Notes: a model not told the origin generated them from the letters alone. Positions 11,251-23,129 are shown, counted from the stretch's first letter. The stretch is 64,000 bases of DNA from Cryptomeria japonica (GCF_030272615.1 NC_081408.1:622410476-622474475); one strand, 5' to 3'. A program made the numbers and translations.

Positions 11251-12011
11251 GAGGACCTCTTTTGTAAATATTTTATCTTTTTCATTCTTAGCAAAACTCT
11301 GCAGATTTTTTATCCCAACTAAGACTTTGGGCTTTTTGTGGTGAAAATCCTATCAAACGAATAAACAAAACAGTTTTGTTGATCACAAACTTTGTGTTGT
11401 ATCAAGAAAATCGTTTATATAATTTAATGTTCCTACATCCATTGAATATATACTAGCTTTACTTATTTGATTTTTAAGATATTGCTATGTGGTTAGAGAG
11501 CTCTCAAATCTTGCAAATTAGACTTTGTGCTCTTAGCATACTTGAGAAATCTGTTGATAAATTAAGTAACTTGTGGTAAGCTTTGTATTGCTGCAGTTAT
11601 TTGTAGTTTAATGGATTAGAAATCTATAATTGAAGACTTTGAGCTTTAAGCTAAGTTTCTAATTGCTTAATTTGTAACGATCAGTGTGAATTAGTGTTAC
11701 CTTAAAGGAGACTTTGTGCTTCTTAATAGTAACTCTTGGTGTAGTTTATTAGATTAATAGTTCTTTTCTTTAAGTATCTGAAGAGGTAGAGAAATTCTAA
11801 CTAGGTGAAGGGAGAATACATAAACTCTTAAAAAAAAGAGTTATATGCCCAACACCAACACACAAATTTAATTTCTTATTAATTAGAGGAGAAATTTCAT
11901 AGGGAACCTCCCCTTGATGAGAGGAGAGATTAATTTCTCAGAATAGCATTGTGTGAATTATATATTTTGTCATTAGTACACTGGTGACAAAATATTCACC
12001 CAACTGTTTTT

Positions 12012-12029
12012 TGGCGACTCTGTTGGGGA
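12012..12029 (+). other. Primer-binding site of element A
   Basis: TGGCGACTCTGTTGGGGA, six bases after the LTR end. The TGG start suits pairing with a tRNA 3' CCA. Sites beginning TGGCGAC-C-CTGGGGA are familiar from large Tat-type plant gypsy elements. I have not confirmed the tRNA species. Confidence 0.65.
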
Positions 12030-12286
12030 GCGACGTGCAACCAATTTGTCTTTTGGATTGCAGTGCGCATTCATTGTAATTTCCATATTGTTGTTTTTCT
12101 TCAAATCATAATTTGGCTAATCAAAATTACACTCACGGGCAGCGATTAGTAGGAATTGTTGATCCTACTTTTGAAGTATTGCAGCAATTTAATTTTCCCT
12201 TTGTGACACCGCCATGGATATTTTCTCCTTTGCAGCGGACATGAAGTTTTCCTCCATCTACACGGCGATCTCCCATACCAAGTGAG

Positions 12287-13855
12287 GTGTCAAGTTTGCA
12301 AGTTTCAGTTGTTCCACTTACAAATCATTTTGTAATACCACCCTATAATCCGTTAAGGATGGCTGCTCCTGGACCTTGGGGTACTGCTTTTGGTCCTTTG
12401 AACTTGACCGCACCTTTGCATGAACTTCCCAAAGGTACATGGAAAAATTTACCCAAATTTTTGGGTGATGGTTCTCAACACCCGGACGAACACATTGATG
12501 CCTTCTACATCACATGTGGAGTCCTAGATGTTGAGCATGAAGATGTTTTAGTGAGACTATTCATTGAGAATTTGCATGGAGCTATTACTGATTGGTTCTA
12601 TCATCTTATGAATGCTTGTATCACAAATTAGGCAACTCTCAGAACATTGTTTGAAGAAAGGTTCAAATCTACTGAAGATGATCATGCATTGTTGGCTTAG
12701 TTAACGCAAATGAAGAAGGAACCCCAGGAATCTATGCATGAATTTGTAGCAAAGTTCAACATATTGCACAATTGCATTCCAATTGCTTCATGATCCACTG
12801 CTAGGAACCAGAAATGCTTTTTCATCAACACCCAATTGCCAAAGGTGAGTTTTCTTTTGCGAAGGAACAATCCTATAGATTTGGCCACTGCTCAACAAAT
12901 GGCTATATCGATTGAAGATGATCTTATCCTTGCAGGTAAGATAAGGAGAGATCCTAACTAGGTTAGGAGTAATCAAGTTGTCGATGCATCTTTCTCTTCA
13001 AATAGTTCTATTGATCCCATGATACAGAAGCTAGCAAATGAGTTGTTGGCACTTAAGAAGCAAATGTCCTCATAAGGAAATACTTCTTATCGTGATGTTC
13101 CAATAAGGACTTATCCAAATAATGCTTCCAATTATGCCATGCATAATCAAAACAAATTGCCTCCTGCTCCAGGGAGGCTTGCATTGGAAGCACCACCCCA
13201 AATTTTAGCTACAGGATATTATGAAGCTGAACAGAATGATCTACCTCCTTTTGGTGAAGAAGATGCCAATTTGCATCAAGAAGGTGATGCAGAGTTGGCT
13301 AGCGACTCTAATATCAGGTGTATGCAATATCAAGAAGATGATACGCCAAATACACATGAGGGAGATGTCTTCGTAGTATTCACCTGTTTGCAAGCATGGG
13401 TAGCTCAGCCACCTGTTATTGTGAAGAGTGATGATTCTACTCAAATTAAGGACTCTCAACATTTGTCAATTTCTATCGCTAAGCGTGGGAATCCCATACC
13501 AAATCCCACAAAAGACAATGCTATCTCAATGGACGCCGTGAAGGATAAAAGTGTAAGTGATTCCTTGACTGCTGTCAATTTTTCTGCGCCTGTCAATTCT
13601 TCTACATATGCATCGAAGACTAGTGTACCAAATATTTTAAATTCTCAAAATGAGAATCCAAATCCGTCTTTGATGATGAATTCCTTTCAATCATTTGATA
13701 TTTTAGATCATGCTAAGAAAACCAAAATACAAATGTCTGAAGTTGAATTTTTGAGATCTAATCCAGATCAATTTGACCGTTTGGTCAAATTTGTTAAAAA
13801 AAAAGATACTACCCTAATAATCTTCCTAAGTAAAATTCACTTAAAAACAACTTAG
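12287..13855 (+). pseudogene. Element A gag (broken)
   Basis: The capsid-like region reads LPKFLGDGSQHPDEHIDAFY, then DWFYHLMN and FEERFKSTEDDHALL, and MHEFVAKFNILHNCIP, the usual gypsy gag order. The first in-frame ATG is at 12359 (MAAPGPWG); the frame is open further upstream without ATG. In-frame stops follow at TAG 12629, TAG near 12700, TGA near 12792, TAG near 12960 and TAA near 13075, then an open stretch to 13855. The frame changes by one at an A9 run near 13800. No zinc knuckle was recognised. Confidence 0.75.
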
Positions 13856-13860
13856 TAACT

Positions 13861-14188
13861 TCCCCTTCTCCTATAGAGAAGATAGAACCATTCTACATCT
13901 CTTTGTTGATAAATGGTTATAAGCTTAGTAACTGTGTAATTGATTCTGGGGCATCTGATAATGTTATGCCTTCAAAAGTTGTTGATGCCCTTGGCTTAAC
14001 TTTGACTGAAACATTTGGAAGGTGTTTCTCTATGGATAACAAGAAAGTTCCCTTGATTGATCAAATCAAAGACACATAGTTTTCTTTTGCTTCATTCCCA
14101 GAAAAAAAAAATTAAGATGACAGTACTGGTAGCTGATGTACCAGCCTCCTATGGTCTATTGTTGGGAAGAAATTTCTATAGAGATGTT
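13861..14188 (+). pseudogene. Element A aspartic protease, split by element C
   Basis: The active-site segment CVIDSGASDNVMPS lies near 13936-13975. YGLLLGRNFYRDV at the end matches the conserved flap/helix region of retroviral-type proteases. A one-base shift at an A10 run (about 14102-14111) breaks the frame. The domain continues immediately after element C at 23130, reading into a GGELNMDM segment, which confirms the insertion point. Confidence 0.8.
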
Positions 14189-15317
14189 TGTTGGAATTTT
14201 TTATGATTATGTTGTGATTGTCATTGATGGACACACACTTGCATTGAGATCATTTTTGTATGTATAAGTTAAAGCTCAACCGGTACATGTTCTAATTGGT
14301 ATGATGCATTATAGTCCTTAGACTATTGATGTTTTGTAGAAAGTGATTACCAATCTGAAGCGGTATGTTGACCCCAAGTGGTTCGAGGATCTCAAGCAGT
14401 ACGAAGGATCAAAGCAATACAACACATATTTCCCAGTCTTCATTTTGTCAAACCGGCAACCGAAATTTTGCTTGAACCGGTATTTTGTATGAACTGGTAA
14501 TACTCTGTGATGAGTTACCAACTAGCATTTTGTGATGAGTTACCATCCGCCGATTGTTTGACGGTGCCAACACTTTAACGGTGCTTTTTGTGTCATGTTA
14601 CAAAATATGTCTAGATGCATTGAACCTAGGAAATTGTATTGTAATCCTATTGGACTGACATGAAATCAGATTCCTTTATAAGGACATCATGTCTAGGGTT
14701 TTAGGTTGTTGATGTTGTTGCTAGGGTTTAAGGTGGTTGAGGAGTTAGAGAGAGTATGAATGTGTAGAAGATTGAAGTAATGCTGGAATGCATTAGGAAT
14801 GAGCTATCAAGGATCTAACCAAGCAATCTGTGCTATCAGCTAGATCACTCACTTGTTGATTACTCACATCTTTGACAAGTCTGTAGCCCCTAACCGAGTA
14901 GGACCAAAATCCTTTTGTAAATCCTCTAACAAGGTGGTTCACATCTGTGGATCTAAAATCCTCTAGCAAGGTAGTCTTTAATCTGACTTATCTCCTAACA
15001 GAGGTTGAGATTCCTAACAGGATCTATTCTTGTAAGGAACATTGTATGACCTTAACCGGTCTGGTTCCTATTCTGCAGATGGTTACTTGTGACTTCCATC
15101 TCACCGTGGTTTTTCCCATTTGGGTTTCCATGTCAAAATCTCTTGTGTTATGGTGTTTGTGCTTCTATGGGTGAATGCATTATTTTCTATTTAGTTTGCA
15201 TGTGTGCTAACCGGTTTGTCCACTAAATTGTTTTACCGGTTTACTGTTAGTCTAGCAAAGTGTTTAAGTGCAAAGATTTTGGCATACTAATTCACCCCCC
15301 CCTCTTAGTATTCATCA
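14189..15317 (+). repeat. Element C 5' LTR
   Basis: Starts TGTTGGAAT and ends TTAGTATTCATCA. Aligned over its length with 21983-23129. It contains ACCGGT-type short repeats and a duplicated GTGATGAGTTACCA motif. It ends in a C-rich run (about 15294-15302) just before the last 15 bases. Confidence 0.92.
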
Positions 15318-15319
15318 AT

Positions 15320-15331
15320 TGGTATCAGAGC
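15320..15331 (+). other. Primer-binding site of element C
   Basis: TGGTATCAGAGC, the standard complement of the initiator methionine tRNA 3' end used by plant copia elements. Confidence 0.9.
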
Positions 15332-15367
15332 CAACCTTTCTATAAGTTTAACCACTTGGAAAGAGAT

Positions 15368-16645
15368 ATGGGGGAATACACATTGAGGGAACTTACTCAT
15401 TGGCTCACTCAGTCTGAGCAAGCCTATGATGATCTTATGGTCAAATATAAGGCATCTTAAGAAAAGAGGAGAGAACATGCTGAAAAGTTGATGGAGCTAT
15501 CTGAAAATAGTTCTTCTGATGAAGCAGACATGGAAGCCCTGATTCAAGAAGTAGAAAAGCTGAATGAATCCAATTCCAATCTGAGAAAAGAATTGGAAGG
15601 ACTGACTATCTGAATGTGCCAAGAGCTTGAGAACTGGAGGAAAGCTGAAGATCTAGTCAAAGACAAAGATCATGAAAACTCCAAGTTGAAGCAAGAGATC
15701 AGTGCCCTAGCTGCTCAAATCCATGCGAGCAAAGTGGAAAAGGAAGACATGCAAGGAGTTCTGAATAGTACCATCTCTGAGAATGAAAACCTGATGGAAA
15801 CAAATGCTACTATTTCCAAAGAACTCTTTGAGTCAAAGGAAATACTTGTTAAGTTCAACAAGAGTACTATCAAGCTAGAGAAAAAGCTTGAATCTGCCAA
15901 ACCTGTCAAGAATACTGATGGACTTGGTTATTCCGGTCATGAGGAAGGTGAGACCTCTAGTACAAATGTTGGAGCATCAAAGAAACAACTAGCATCAAAG
16001 GATAAAGGTAACAAAAAGTTTAAACTTGTTTTCTTTAACTGTGTTAAAGAAGGACATACTGCAAATGTGTGTAGGAGTAAGGCTTACAATAATTTTCCTT
16101 ATTTCTTAAATGATAAGCCTAGATCCTATAAATTCAATGGTAACTGTTATGCATGCAACAAGTTTGGGCATAGAGCATCTGAATGCAGGTCAGTTATGAA
16201 CAACACTGGTAGATATCCTTAGAGGACTCAAGGAGTAGGTGCTGAACCTTTTCTGAACTGGAATCACAACCGGTTTAATGCCTTCAATCATCAATCAAGA
16301 AATGGTGGCTATCAAGCGGCAACTAGATGGAGAGAAAACTATTTGATTTGTCATAATCATGGTCACACTGCTACAACATGTAGGAGGAAGAATGACAACA
16401 TGAATAATGGACCTTGGAGAGCACCTGGAATGGTCTGCTATCATTGCAACAAAACAGGTCACATTGCCAGATTTTGTAAATCAAGAAAGAACATATCTGA
16501 TGATATACCAGTCACTCTGGAAGGAAAGATTGATATTGACACTGTTCAAGTGGATATGAACAAAACCTGGAAGAAGAAACCAGTAGTGTTACAAGAAGAA
16601 CCAGTTTCTGCACCTAGTGTGGAAATATCAGAACCAGCAAACTAA
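15368..16645 (+). pseudogene. Element C gag-like coiled-coil and zinc-knuckle protein
   Basis: One frame of about 425 codons from the ATG at 15368 to the TAA at 16645. It is interrupted only by a TAA at 15458, a TGA at 15611 and a TAG at 16220, with no frameshift. The first two thirds are coiled coil. Four knuckle-like repeats follow: FFNCVKEGHTANVC, CYACNKFGHRASEC, CHNHGHTATTC and CYHCNKTGHIARFC. The second and fourth fit CX2CX4HX4C; the others have lost a cysteine pair. The usual copia capsid region is absent, so only the C-terminal half of a gag seems kept. It probably packages RNA as nucleocapsid (family knowledge). Confidence 0.75.
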
Positions 16646-17116
16646 GCATCAGAAAAGCTTAGGGGGAGAAAATGGCAAAATGTTTCAAACCCCCAGTTTA
16701 CACTGGTAAAAGACCTTAACCGATATGCGATACCTATCATTTGGAAAAAGATCAAAAATGGTAAAAGGGAAATTAGGGTTTATGCCCTAAAGGTGGAGCA
16801 TTATTTATGGTAGGTGAGGAATAAGTTTAAAAGGAATTTTCAAATCATTTCTCACTATCATTTTTTGAAGCGAAGAAGGTTTTCAAGTGCAGAGCGATGA
16901 AAAAGTGATTTGTGCTGCGATTCAGAAAAATTTTAGAAACCTTGTGTAGCGTCCTAAAATTGCGACACTTGCAATTTCGACTGCATTTCGGTCTTCACGA
17001 TGGCGGCGCAACACGGAACCTGAATGGAGACCCCAAAACCTGTTTATGACACCAAAAACTGCATTTTCAAGCACCCTGGCCTGAACCTCCTTTGCACCCT
17101 GCTGTCCCGGGAGGTG

Positions 17117-17174
17117 GGACCAGAGCGCCCAGCGCCCTGGTCCTTCAGGACCAGGGCGCCCAGCGCCCTGGTCC
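17117..17174. repeat. Two tandem GC-rich palindromes
   Basis: Two near-identical palindromes (17117-17143 and 17148-17174) with arms GGACCAGGGCGC/GCGCCCTGGTCC around a short centre. They are about 125 bp upstream of the TATA box and could form strong hairpins. Confidence 0.85.
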
Positions 17175-17296
17175 CTGGCCCTATTTTGGGCCTGGTCTCC
17201 TATGGGACTTCGAGTCTTTTTGTTTGCAAATTGGAATTAATGTTTCCTGGTCGGCCCAAGGTCGGAAAAATTAGTCTTTTAACCCTAATTGGCAAG

Positions 17297-17304
17297 TATA
17301 TAAA
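17297..17304 (+). promoter_or_regulatory. TATA box for the element C second gene
   Basis: TATATAAAC context about 970 bp upstream of the ATG at 18272. It follows GC-rich palindromes and precedes a leader with simple repeats. Confidence 0.5.
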
Positions 17305-18271
17305 CTACATTTTTTCTCTCATTTTGGGGTAGAAGATGAATGGGAAAAAGGTGGAAACAACATTCAAGCATTCAAGCATTCAAGCATTCTTTCAAGCAAT
17401 TGATCATTCTAAGTCTCCATTCAAGGCTAAGTGTTGCATTCAAGACAAGGATTCAACCATTGAAGAGGAGATCACTTACTACATACTACTACAACATACA
17501 ACATACAACAACATCTATACCTTCGCACATAAGGATACAAACATCCTTACAACAAGGTATTAGTACTTGTTTTACATTACAGACATTTACATTTAATCCC
17601 CAACCCCCCAATCGTCTTCTCTTTTCTGTGTGTAGGTTGCAGGTACGCGGCTGAAATTGAAGATCTGGAATCCTTGTGCAGAGACGAACAGATCCCCCTT
17701 CGTTTCGCGGATTTTTCGAAGGACCGTGTGCACGTCGGGCGCCATCGTCCTGTCAACTTTCGCTCAAATTTGCAGGACAATGCCGTATCGACATTTTACT
17801 ACTAATTCCAGGTCCGCAGCTTCATCCTATATCCCTATCTCAGTTTATAAGCGAATCTTTCTCACTTTCTATGCATTCCTAGCTTAATTCTTCTATGCAC
17901 ATTCTTTACAAAAGAGGGTAGCCTTGCTGTCTTAACCCTTGAAACGCATTTAGCATCCAATCTTGCATTGTGTGGGATTGGATCTTGTGGGTTTCAACCC
18001 CTCTTTTGAATGTAAAGTCTCCCTAAGTGAAAACCATCAACCCTAGCAACCTCCCTTCTCTCTCCTTGGAGTTGGAAGAGGGGAGAGCAACTAGGGTTCG
18101 ACCAATTTTCCGCTTTACACCTTGAAGGAGATTCAAAAGCAAATATCAAACGGTCAAGAGAAGAACTCAAACTAGTGATTTAGCAACCGATGAAGTGGAA
18201 GGCGAAGTGAAATTTGCAAAGCCCTAAATTCTTGATTTTCGAAAGGTATTTCTCGAGCTTTCTATTTTGTC

Positions 18272-21200
18272 ATGGCTTTCGCATCACATGATAGTTCTAG
18301 TGCAACTGTCGATTCTATGGACTTCATTCAAAGAAAATCAAAATATAATGCTTTGTCACAAGTACCGGCTGGGGTTATAGTAGAAGAAGGGATTTCAGAT
18401 TATATAGACTGCAAAATCAAAGACCTAGGGTCTCTTGTGATCCATTTGCAGCTAGGTCTATTTTGTGGGAAGGATAAAAAGATCAAACCGGAGTATAGCA
18501 TTTTGGAGAAGAAGAAACTTCATAATGCAGTTTACTTCCTGGAGGATTTCACAGATGACCACATTAGAATCATTCTAAGCAGAGTTCATGGTGACAAGAT
18601 GTACCTGGAGAGAATGCATAATATCACTCCACAAGCTATTCATGTCGTCACCAGTTTCTGCAATATAGGGGAAGTGTCAGCCCTAAGGAAGGTCAGCAAG
18701 ATGGAAATGTCCAAGCTCACCGGTTCAGTGAGCGACTCCTGAGGAATGACTGTTAATTCCATCAAGGATGACCTCGTGAAATATGCATGCATGGTGATTG
18801 GATACCGAACGTTCTCAGCCAGTAGAATTAACTCTATATCTGCTACAGCGGTAAATGTCACTTACTGGATGATCAAGGAAGATGCATCATTCGACCTCTG
18901 CACGAGTATGCCAAGGCAACTCTTGTTGAACCTTAAATCAGTAAAATAGGATAATGAATTAAAATTCAAGTTTGGACAACTTCTAGTAGGACTATTTTTC
19001 TACTTCCAAGGTTACTTCCCAGGAGTGGGAGACATTCAATGGTCTGCGGACCAACCGGTTACCAAGAAAATCAAACAAAGTCTGCAAGCAGTCAAAACTG
19101 GCTACCCTGATGTTCTGAACAAGTACTTTGATGAGTTCAGAAGCAAGATGAGCCTAAGGATGAGGATATCCAATGACATAGTCAAGAAGTATGAAGATGA
19201 TATATGCTTTATCATCAAAGTTGATCAATGCATAATGGAGGCCATCGAGCCTAGACAAGAAGAAGTGGAGCCTAAGGGCTATGAGGTGATGTGTGATATG
19301 TTGGATGGGTATGCATCTACCCTAATTTCCTCACCCCTAAATCCCAAGGCAAAGAGAATCGGCACCTATCTGGAAAGGGTTGCACTAGTTGTAGAACCTC
19401 CTAAAAAGAAAGGAAAGGCAGTGCCTTCGGCATCGGCATCGGTAATGGCAGCCAGTCCCAAAGTGACCAAGCGGTCACCTATGAAGAAGAAACCGATAGC
19501 AGAACCTACCAAATTCTTCGAGAGAAAGAGGAAGATAAGGAATGCCTCACCCGACTCAAAAGAAACTGTGTTTCAGGAAAAACCTAAGAAGACAAGACAA
19601 GCATAGAAAAAGACAAAGAATGAACCGGCATCATCGGCACCGATCAATATTGACATCTCCTCCTACAAACCTTTGACACATTGTCAAATAACCATAAAAA
19701 ATATTAGGAGAAAAGTGTTGAACAATTTGATTGATTGTTTTGATGACTTTAATGATGATGGAAAGGAAGCAGTTGAAAAATAAATCAATCAGTATTTATG
19801 TGTTAATGACTGGTCACCTTTAGAAATTAGATCTAAGACACTGGATTCTTTGTATAAGTCCTTAGACAATAAATGGCGCATTGCCATAGAGCAGGAACAA
19901 GAAATGAGAGAGAAAGTTTTTGCTGAACATTTTCCTAACATATCAAATTCAGAACTGTTTAAAGTTATCAATAAATACAAAGGCCTCTTCTTCATGAGAA
20001 GAAGAAGACTCCTATTACTAGAAGGGAAGGGTCAAGAAGTGCTCAAGAATACACACACTCTTGCTCTAGAAGCTCTTAAGATGCATAGAGTGGTTGAAGC
20101 CAATACGAAGGTTGAGTAAGAACCAGCAATAACAAAACCGGATGAAGTGTTTGATGATGAAGGAAACCTAGTTACTAAACCCATAGACACTATTGATGTC
20201 AATGCTCTAGATGGAGAGGAGGTTGCTCAGTGTACACCATTGAAAGCAACAGGACAGGAGAAGCAGACAGAATAGGTAGATAAGCAAATGGAAACTGAGG
20301 ACAAAAAGGAGGAAGCAAAGAAGCAAGCAGAGAAGAAGAAAGTAGAAGAGGAAAAGAAGGATGAAGAGGAGAAGAAGAAGAAGAAAGAAGAGGAGAAAAA
20401 GAAGAAGGAAGAGGAGAAGAAGAAGAAGGATGAAGAGGAGAAGAAGAAGAAGGATGAAGAGGAGAAGAAGAAGAAAGAAGAGGAGAAAAAGAAGAAGGAA
20501 GAGGAGAAGAAGAAGAAGGATGAAGAGGAGAAGAAGAAGAAGAAGGATGGAGAGGAGAAGAAGAAAAAGGAAGAGGACAAGAAGAAGAAGGAAGAAGATG
20601 AGGAGAAATGGAAACAGGAAGAAAAGAGAAAAGAAGAAGAGAAGAAAAGAAAGGAAGAGGAGAAGAGAAAGAAAGAGGAGAAGTGAAAGGAAGCAGAAAA
20701 GAAGAAGGAAGAGGAAGATAAGGTAGAGGAGAAGAGGAAGGAAGTGGAGAAGAAGAAGGTAGACGAGGATAAGGAAGAGGAAAAGAGAAAAGAAGTGGAG
20801 AAGAAGAAGGTAGAGGAAGACAAGGAAGCAGAAGCAGCAAAGAGCACATAGATGGAGACTCCAAAGGCAACCAGTAGTCAAGCCAAACTGGCTAACCTCA
20901 CCAGTCCTATTGACCTCTAGTTTGCAAGTGAAATGGAGCTACTACAGAGCATTAAGGTTGCTCAAGAACATCTTGAGGTGTTAAGGAGGAAGAAGGAGGA
21001 AGATGTGATCCAAGCTGCGGTGGACACTCTTATCGGTTTGTTACCTGGCACAAACCTCCCCAGCACTGACTCATCATTGGCCCAATAGAAGCTCCTATGC
21101 AAAGTAGTGGATGATCAAGTGTAGAGCTTAGAGGAGGTAGCAGAGGCAAATGCCAAGAAAGAGCATCAAAAGGCTCTCAACATTTCCCTAGTGAAGAAGC

Positions 21201-21711
21201 TTAATGAGCTCCGATCTGAATTGCAAAAAGAACAGAAGGATATAAGGAATACTTTGGATGAGGGGAATCTTCTAATCAGCAAGATTTGCCAACCTCATCT
21301 ATTATGTGATGATGTGCTTGCATAGAAGCAAAAGTTTCAATCTAATTGTCATACATGAGCACCTTCAAGCCGCCATATGACTCATTTATAGCTTATGGGA
21401 AAACCATTCACCAGTTCCATATCCAGTCTACTAAAATAGAGCATGAGATCAGCAGTCGGTCATGAGATTTGCAGGATCTACAATTGGTTCTACTCCCACA
21501 TCTGCAAATACTTCAGAAGTGCTATCTTAATCTGGATGCCTTAATGGTGACACAGGAGATGAGTACAATAGATGCCATGGAAGAATAGGTCTCCCAGATG
21601 CAGACAGAGAAAGAAGTAGCCACCTCCCTACTTGAGTCCTGATCTTTATCTATGAAACAATTCTTGCAGGACTTTAAATCTGTTTTTGACAAGTTTTATT
21701 CCTTATTATAA
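18272..21711 (+). pseudogene. Element C second gene (about 1,145 codons), lORF-like protein with Lys/Glu repeat
   Basis: The frame from the ATG at 18272 (MAFASHDSSSATVDS) stays in one phase to about 21370, broken only by stops (TGA 18740, TAG 18947, TAG near 19604, further TAA/TAG/TGA later). A single shift near 21370 then restores a frame to the TAA at 21709-21711. Segments: KYNALSQVPAGVIVEEG (like KYDKYLNLYP in A), a globular N-terminal third, GQLLVGLFFYFQGYFPG, a basic KKKGKAVPSASAS linker, a long KKKEEE/KKKDEEE repeat (20288-20850), and a C-terminal coiled coil. The layout resembles the LTR-encoded proteins of A and B, but sequence support is weaker. Many TAG stops sit where CAG (Gln) is plausible. 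The function is unknown. Confidence 0.62.
20281..20845 (+). repeat. 560-bp near-pure purine tract (coding KKKEEE repeats)
   Basis: The plus strand is almost all A and G, made of AAGAAGAAG and GAAGAGGAG units. It encodes the charged repeat of the element C second gene. Long mirror-type purine tracts can form triplex DNA. The long Ser/Leu/Phe-rich frames opposite are shadows. Confidence 0.9.
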
Positions 21712-21970
21712 TAAACTCTTATTCTTTTAATACTAATGACACAGGTGTTAGTCTATAATATTTTGTTGTCATTGTTGGCAAAGGGGGAGAAGTATAAATT
21801 TTGAATGTTTTGATGTATACTTTCATGTTATTTCTGTTAAGAAGTAGTATACATTGTATGTTCTGCAAAAGGGATAGTGTATATGCTTAGGGGGAATAAT
21901 TTTGATTCTGGCATATTTTTGTTGTAAAACACTTAGATGTCAAAATTTCCTAAGTGTTGCCATCAATGCC

Positions 21971-21982
21971 AAAGGGGGAGAT
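21971..21982 (+). other. Polypurine tract of element C
   Basis: AAAGGGGGAGAT immediately before the 3' LTR, the plus-strand primer of copia elements. Related AAAGGGGGAG and TTAGGGGGA stretches also occur at about 21780 and 21888. Confidence 0.85.
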
Positions 21983-23129
21983 TGTTGGCATGTTTGATGA
22001 TTATGTTGTGATTGTCATTGATGGACACACACTTGCATTGAGATCATTTTTGTATGTATAAGTTAAAGCTCAACCGGTACATGTTCCAACCAGTATGATG
22101 CATTATAGTCCTTAGACTATTGGTGTTTTGCAGAAAGTGATTACCAATCTGAAGCCGTATGTTGACCCCAAGCAGTTTGAGGATCTCAAGTGGTACAAAG
22201 GATCAAAGCGACAGAACACATATTTCCCAGTCTTCATTTTGTCAAACCGGCAACCGGCATTTTGCTTGAACCGGTATTTTGTATGAACCAGTAATACTCT
22301 GTGATGAGTTACCAACTGGCATTTTGTGATGAGTTACCATCCATCGATTGTTTGACGGTGTTGACACTTTAACGGTGCCTTTTTTGTCATGTTATAGAAT
22401 ATGTCTAGATGCATTGAACCTAGAAAATTGTATTGTAATCCTATTGGACCCACATGAAATCAGATTCCTTTATAAGGACATCATGTCTAGGGTTTTAGGT
22501 TATTGATGTTGTTGCTAGGGTTTAAGGTGGTTGAGGAGTTAGAGAAGTATGAATGTGTAGAAGACTGAAGTAATGCTGGAATGCATTAGGAATGAGCTAT
22601 CAAGGATCTAACCAAGCAATCTGTGCTATCAGCTAGATCACTCACTTATTGATTACTCACATCTTCGAGAAGTTTGTAGCCCTTAACCGGGTAGGACCAA
22701 AAGCCTTTTGTAAATCCTCTAACAAGGTGGTTCACATCTGTGGATCTAAAATCCTCTAGTAAGGTAGTGTTTAATTGGACTTATCTCCTAACAGAGATTG
22801 AGATTCCTAACAGGATCTATTCTGGTAAAGAACATTGTATGACCTTAACCGGTCTGACCTTAACCGGTCTAGTTCCTATTCTGCAAATAGTTACTTATGA
22901 GTTCCATCTCACCGTGGTTTTTCCCATTTGGGTTTCCACATCAAAATCTCTTGTGTTATGGTGTTTGTGCTTCTATGGGTGAATGCATTATTTTCTATTT
23001 GGTTTGCATGTGTGCTAACCAGTTTGTCTACTATACTATTTTACCGGTATATTGTTAGTCTAGCAAAGTGTTTAAGTGCAAAGATTTTTGGCATACTAAT
23101 TCACCCCCCCCCCCTCTTAGTATTCATCA
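21983..23129 (+). repeat. Element C 3' LTR
   Basis: Starts TGTTGGCATG, ends TATTCATCA and is followed by the ATGTT duplication. It carries one small internal duplication (GACCTTAACCGGTCT, about 22840-22870) not seen in the 5' LTR. Confidence 0.92.

Larger units (their letters stand above)
355..12005 (+). repeat. 5' LTR of element A (about 5.97 kb without the B insertion)
   Basis: It matches 43370-48634 along its whole length apart from two differences. The B solo LTR (4454-10130 plus target duplication) is inserted here, and about 0.7 kb at roughly 3080-3790 is present here but missing from the 3' copy. Internal order: palindrome array, leader-like segment, second palindrome array, a long open frame, then a TATA box about 760 bp before the LTR end. 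The coding region therefore lies in U3. Confidence 0.92.
16650..18271 (+). other. Promoter/leader segment upstream of the element C second gene
   Basis: No long frame is credible here. It begins with a polypurine stretch (CTTAGGGGGAGAAAATGG) resembling copia 3'-end sequences. It also holds GC-rich palindromes, a TATA box at 17297, CATTCAAG simple repeats (17361-17395) and a long leader. This looks like a separate transcription unit inside the element, or a relic of another insertion whose ends I cannot define. Confidence 0.55.
14189..23129 (+). mobile_element. Element C: copia-like non-autonomous LTR element with an extra large gene
   Basis: LTRs of about 1.13 kb (14189-15317 and 21983-23129), target duplication ATGTT at 14184-14188 and 23130-23134, a methionine-tRNA-type primer site and a polypurine tract before the 3' LTR. 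The interior carries a coiled-coil/zinc-knuckle gag-like frame and a second long frame. I found no protease, integrase, reverse transcriptase or RNase H. The LTRs differ at roughly 8-10% of sites in the stretch I compared, mostly transitions. Mobilisation would need enzymes from another copia element. Confidence 0.92.

Noticed and set aside
16675-18271. A nested LTR inside element C
   Set aside because: It has a TATA box, palindromes and leader, but I could not find TG...CA ends with a target duplication, so it is listed as a promoter/leader segment only.
20199-20881. Three long minus-strand frames rich in Ser, Leu or Phe
   Set aside because: They lie opposite the polypurine tract; lack of stops follows from base composition, not coding.
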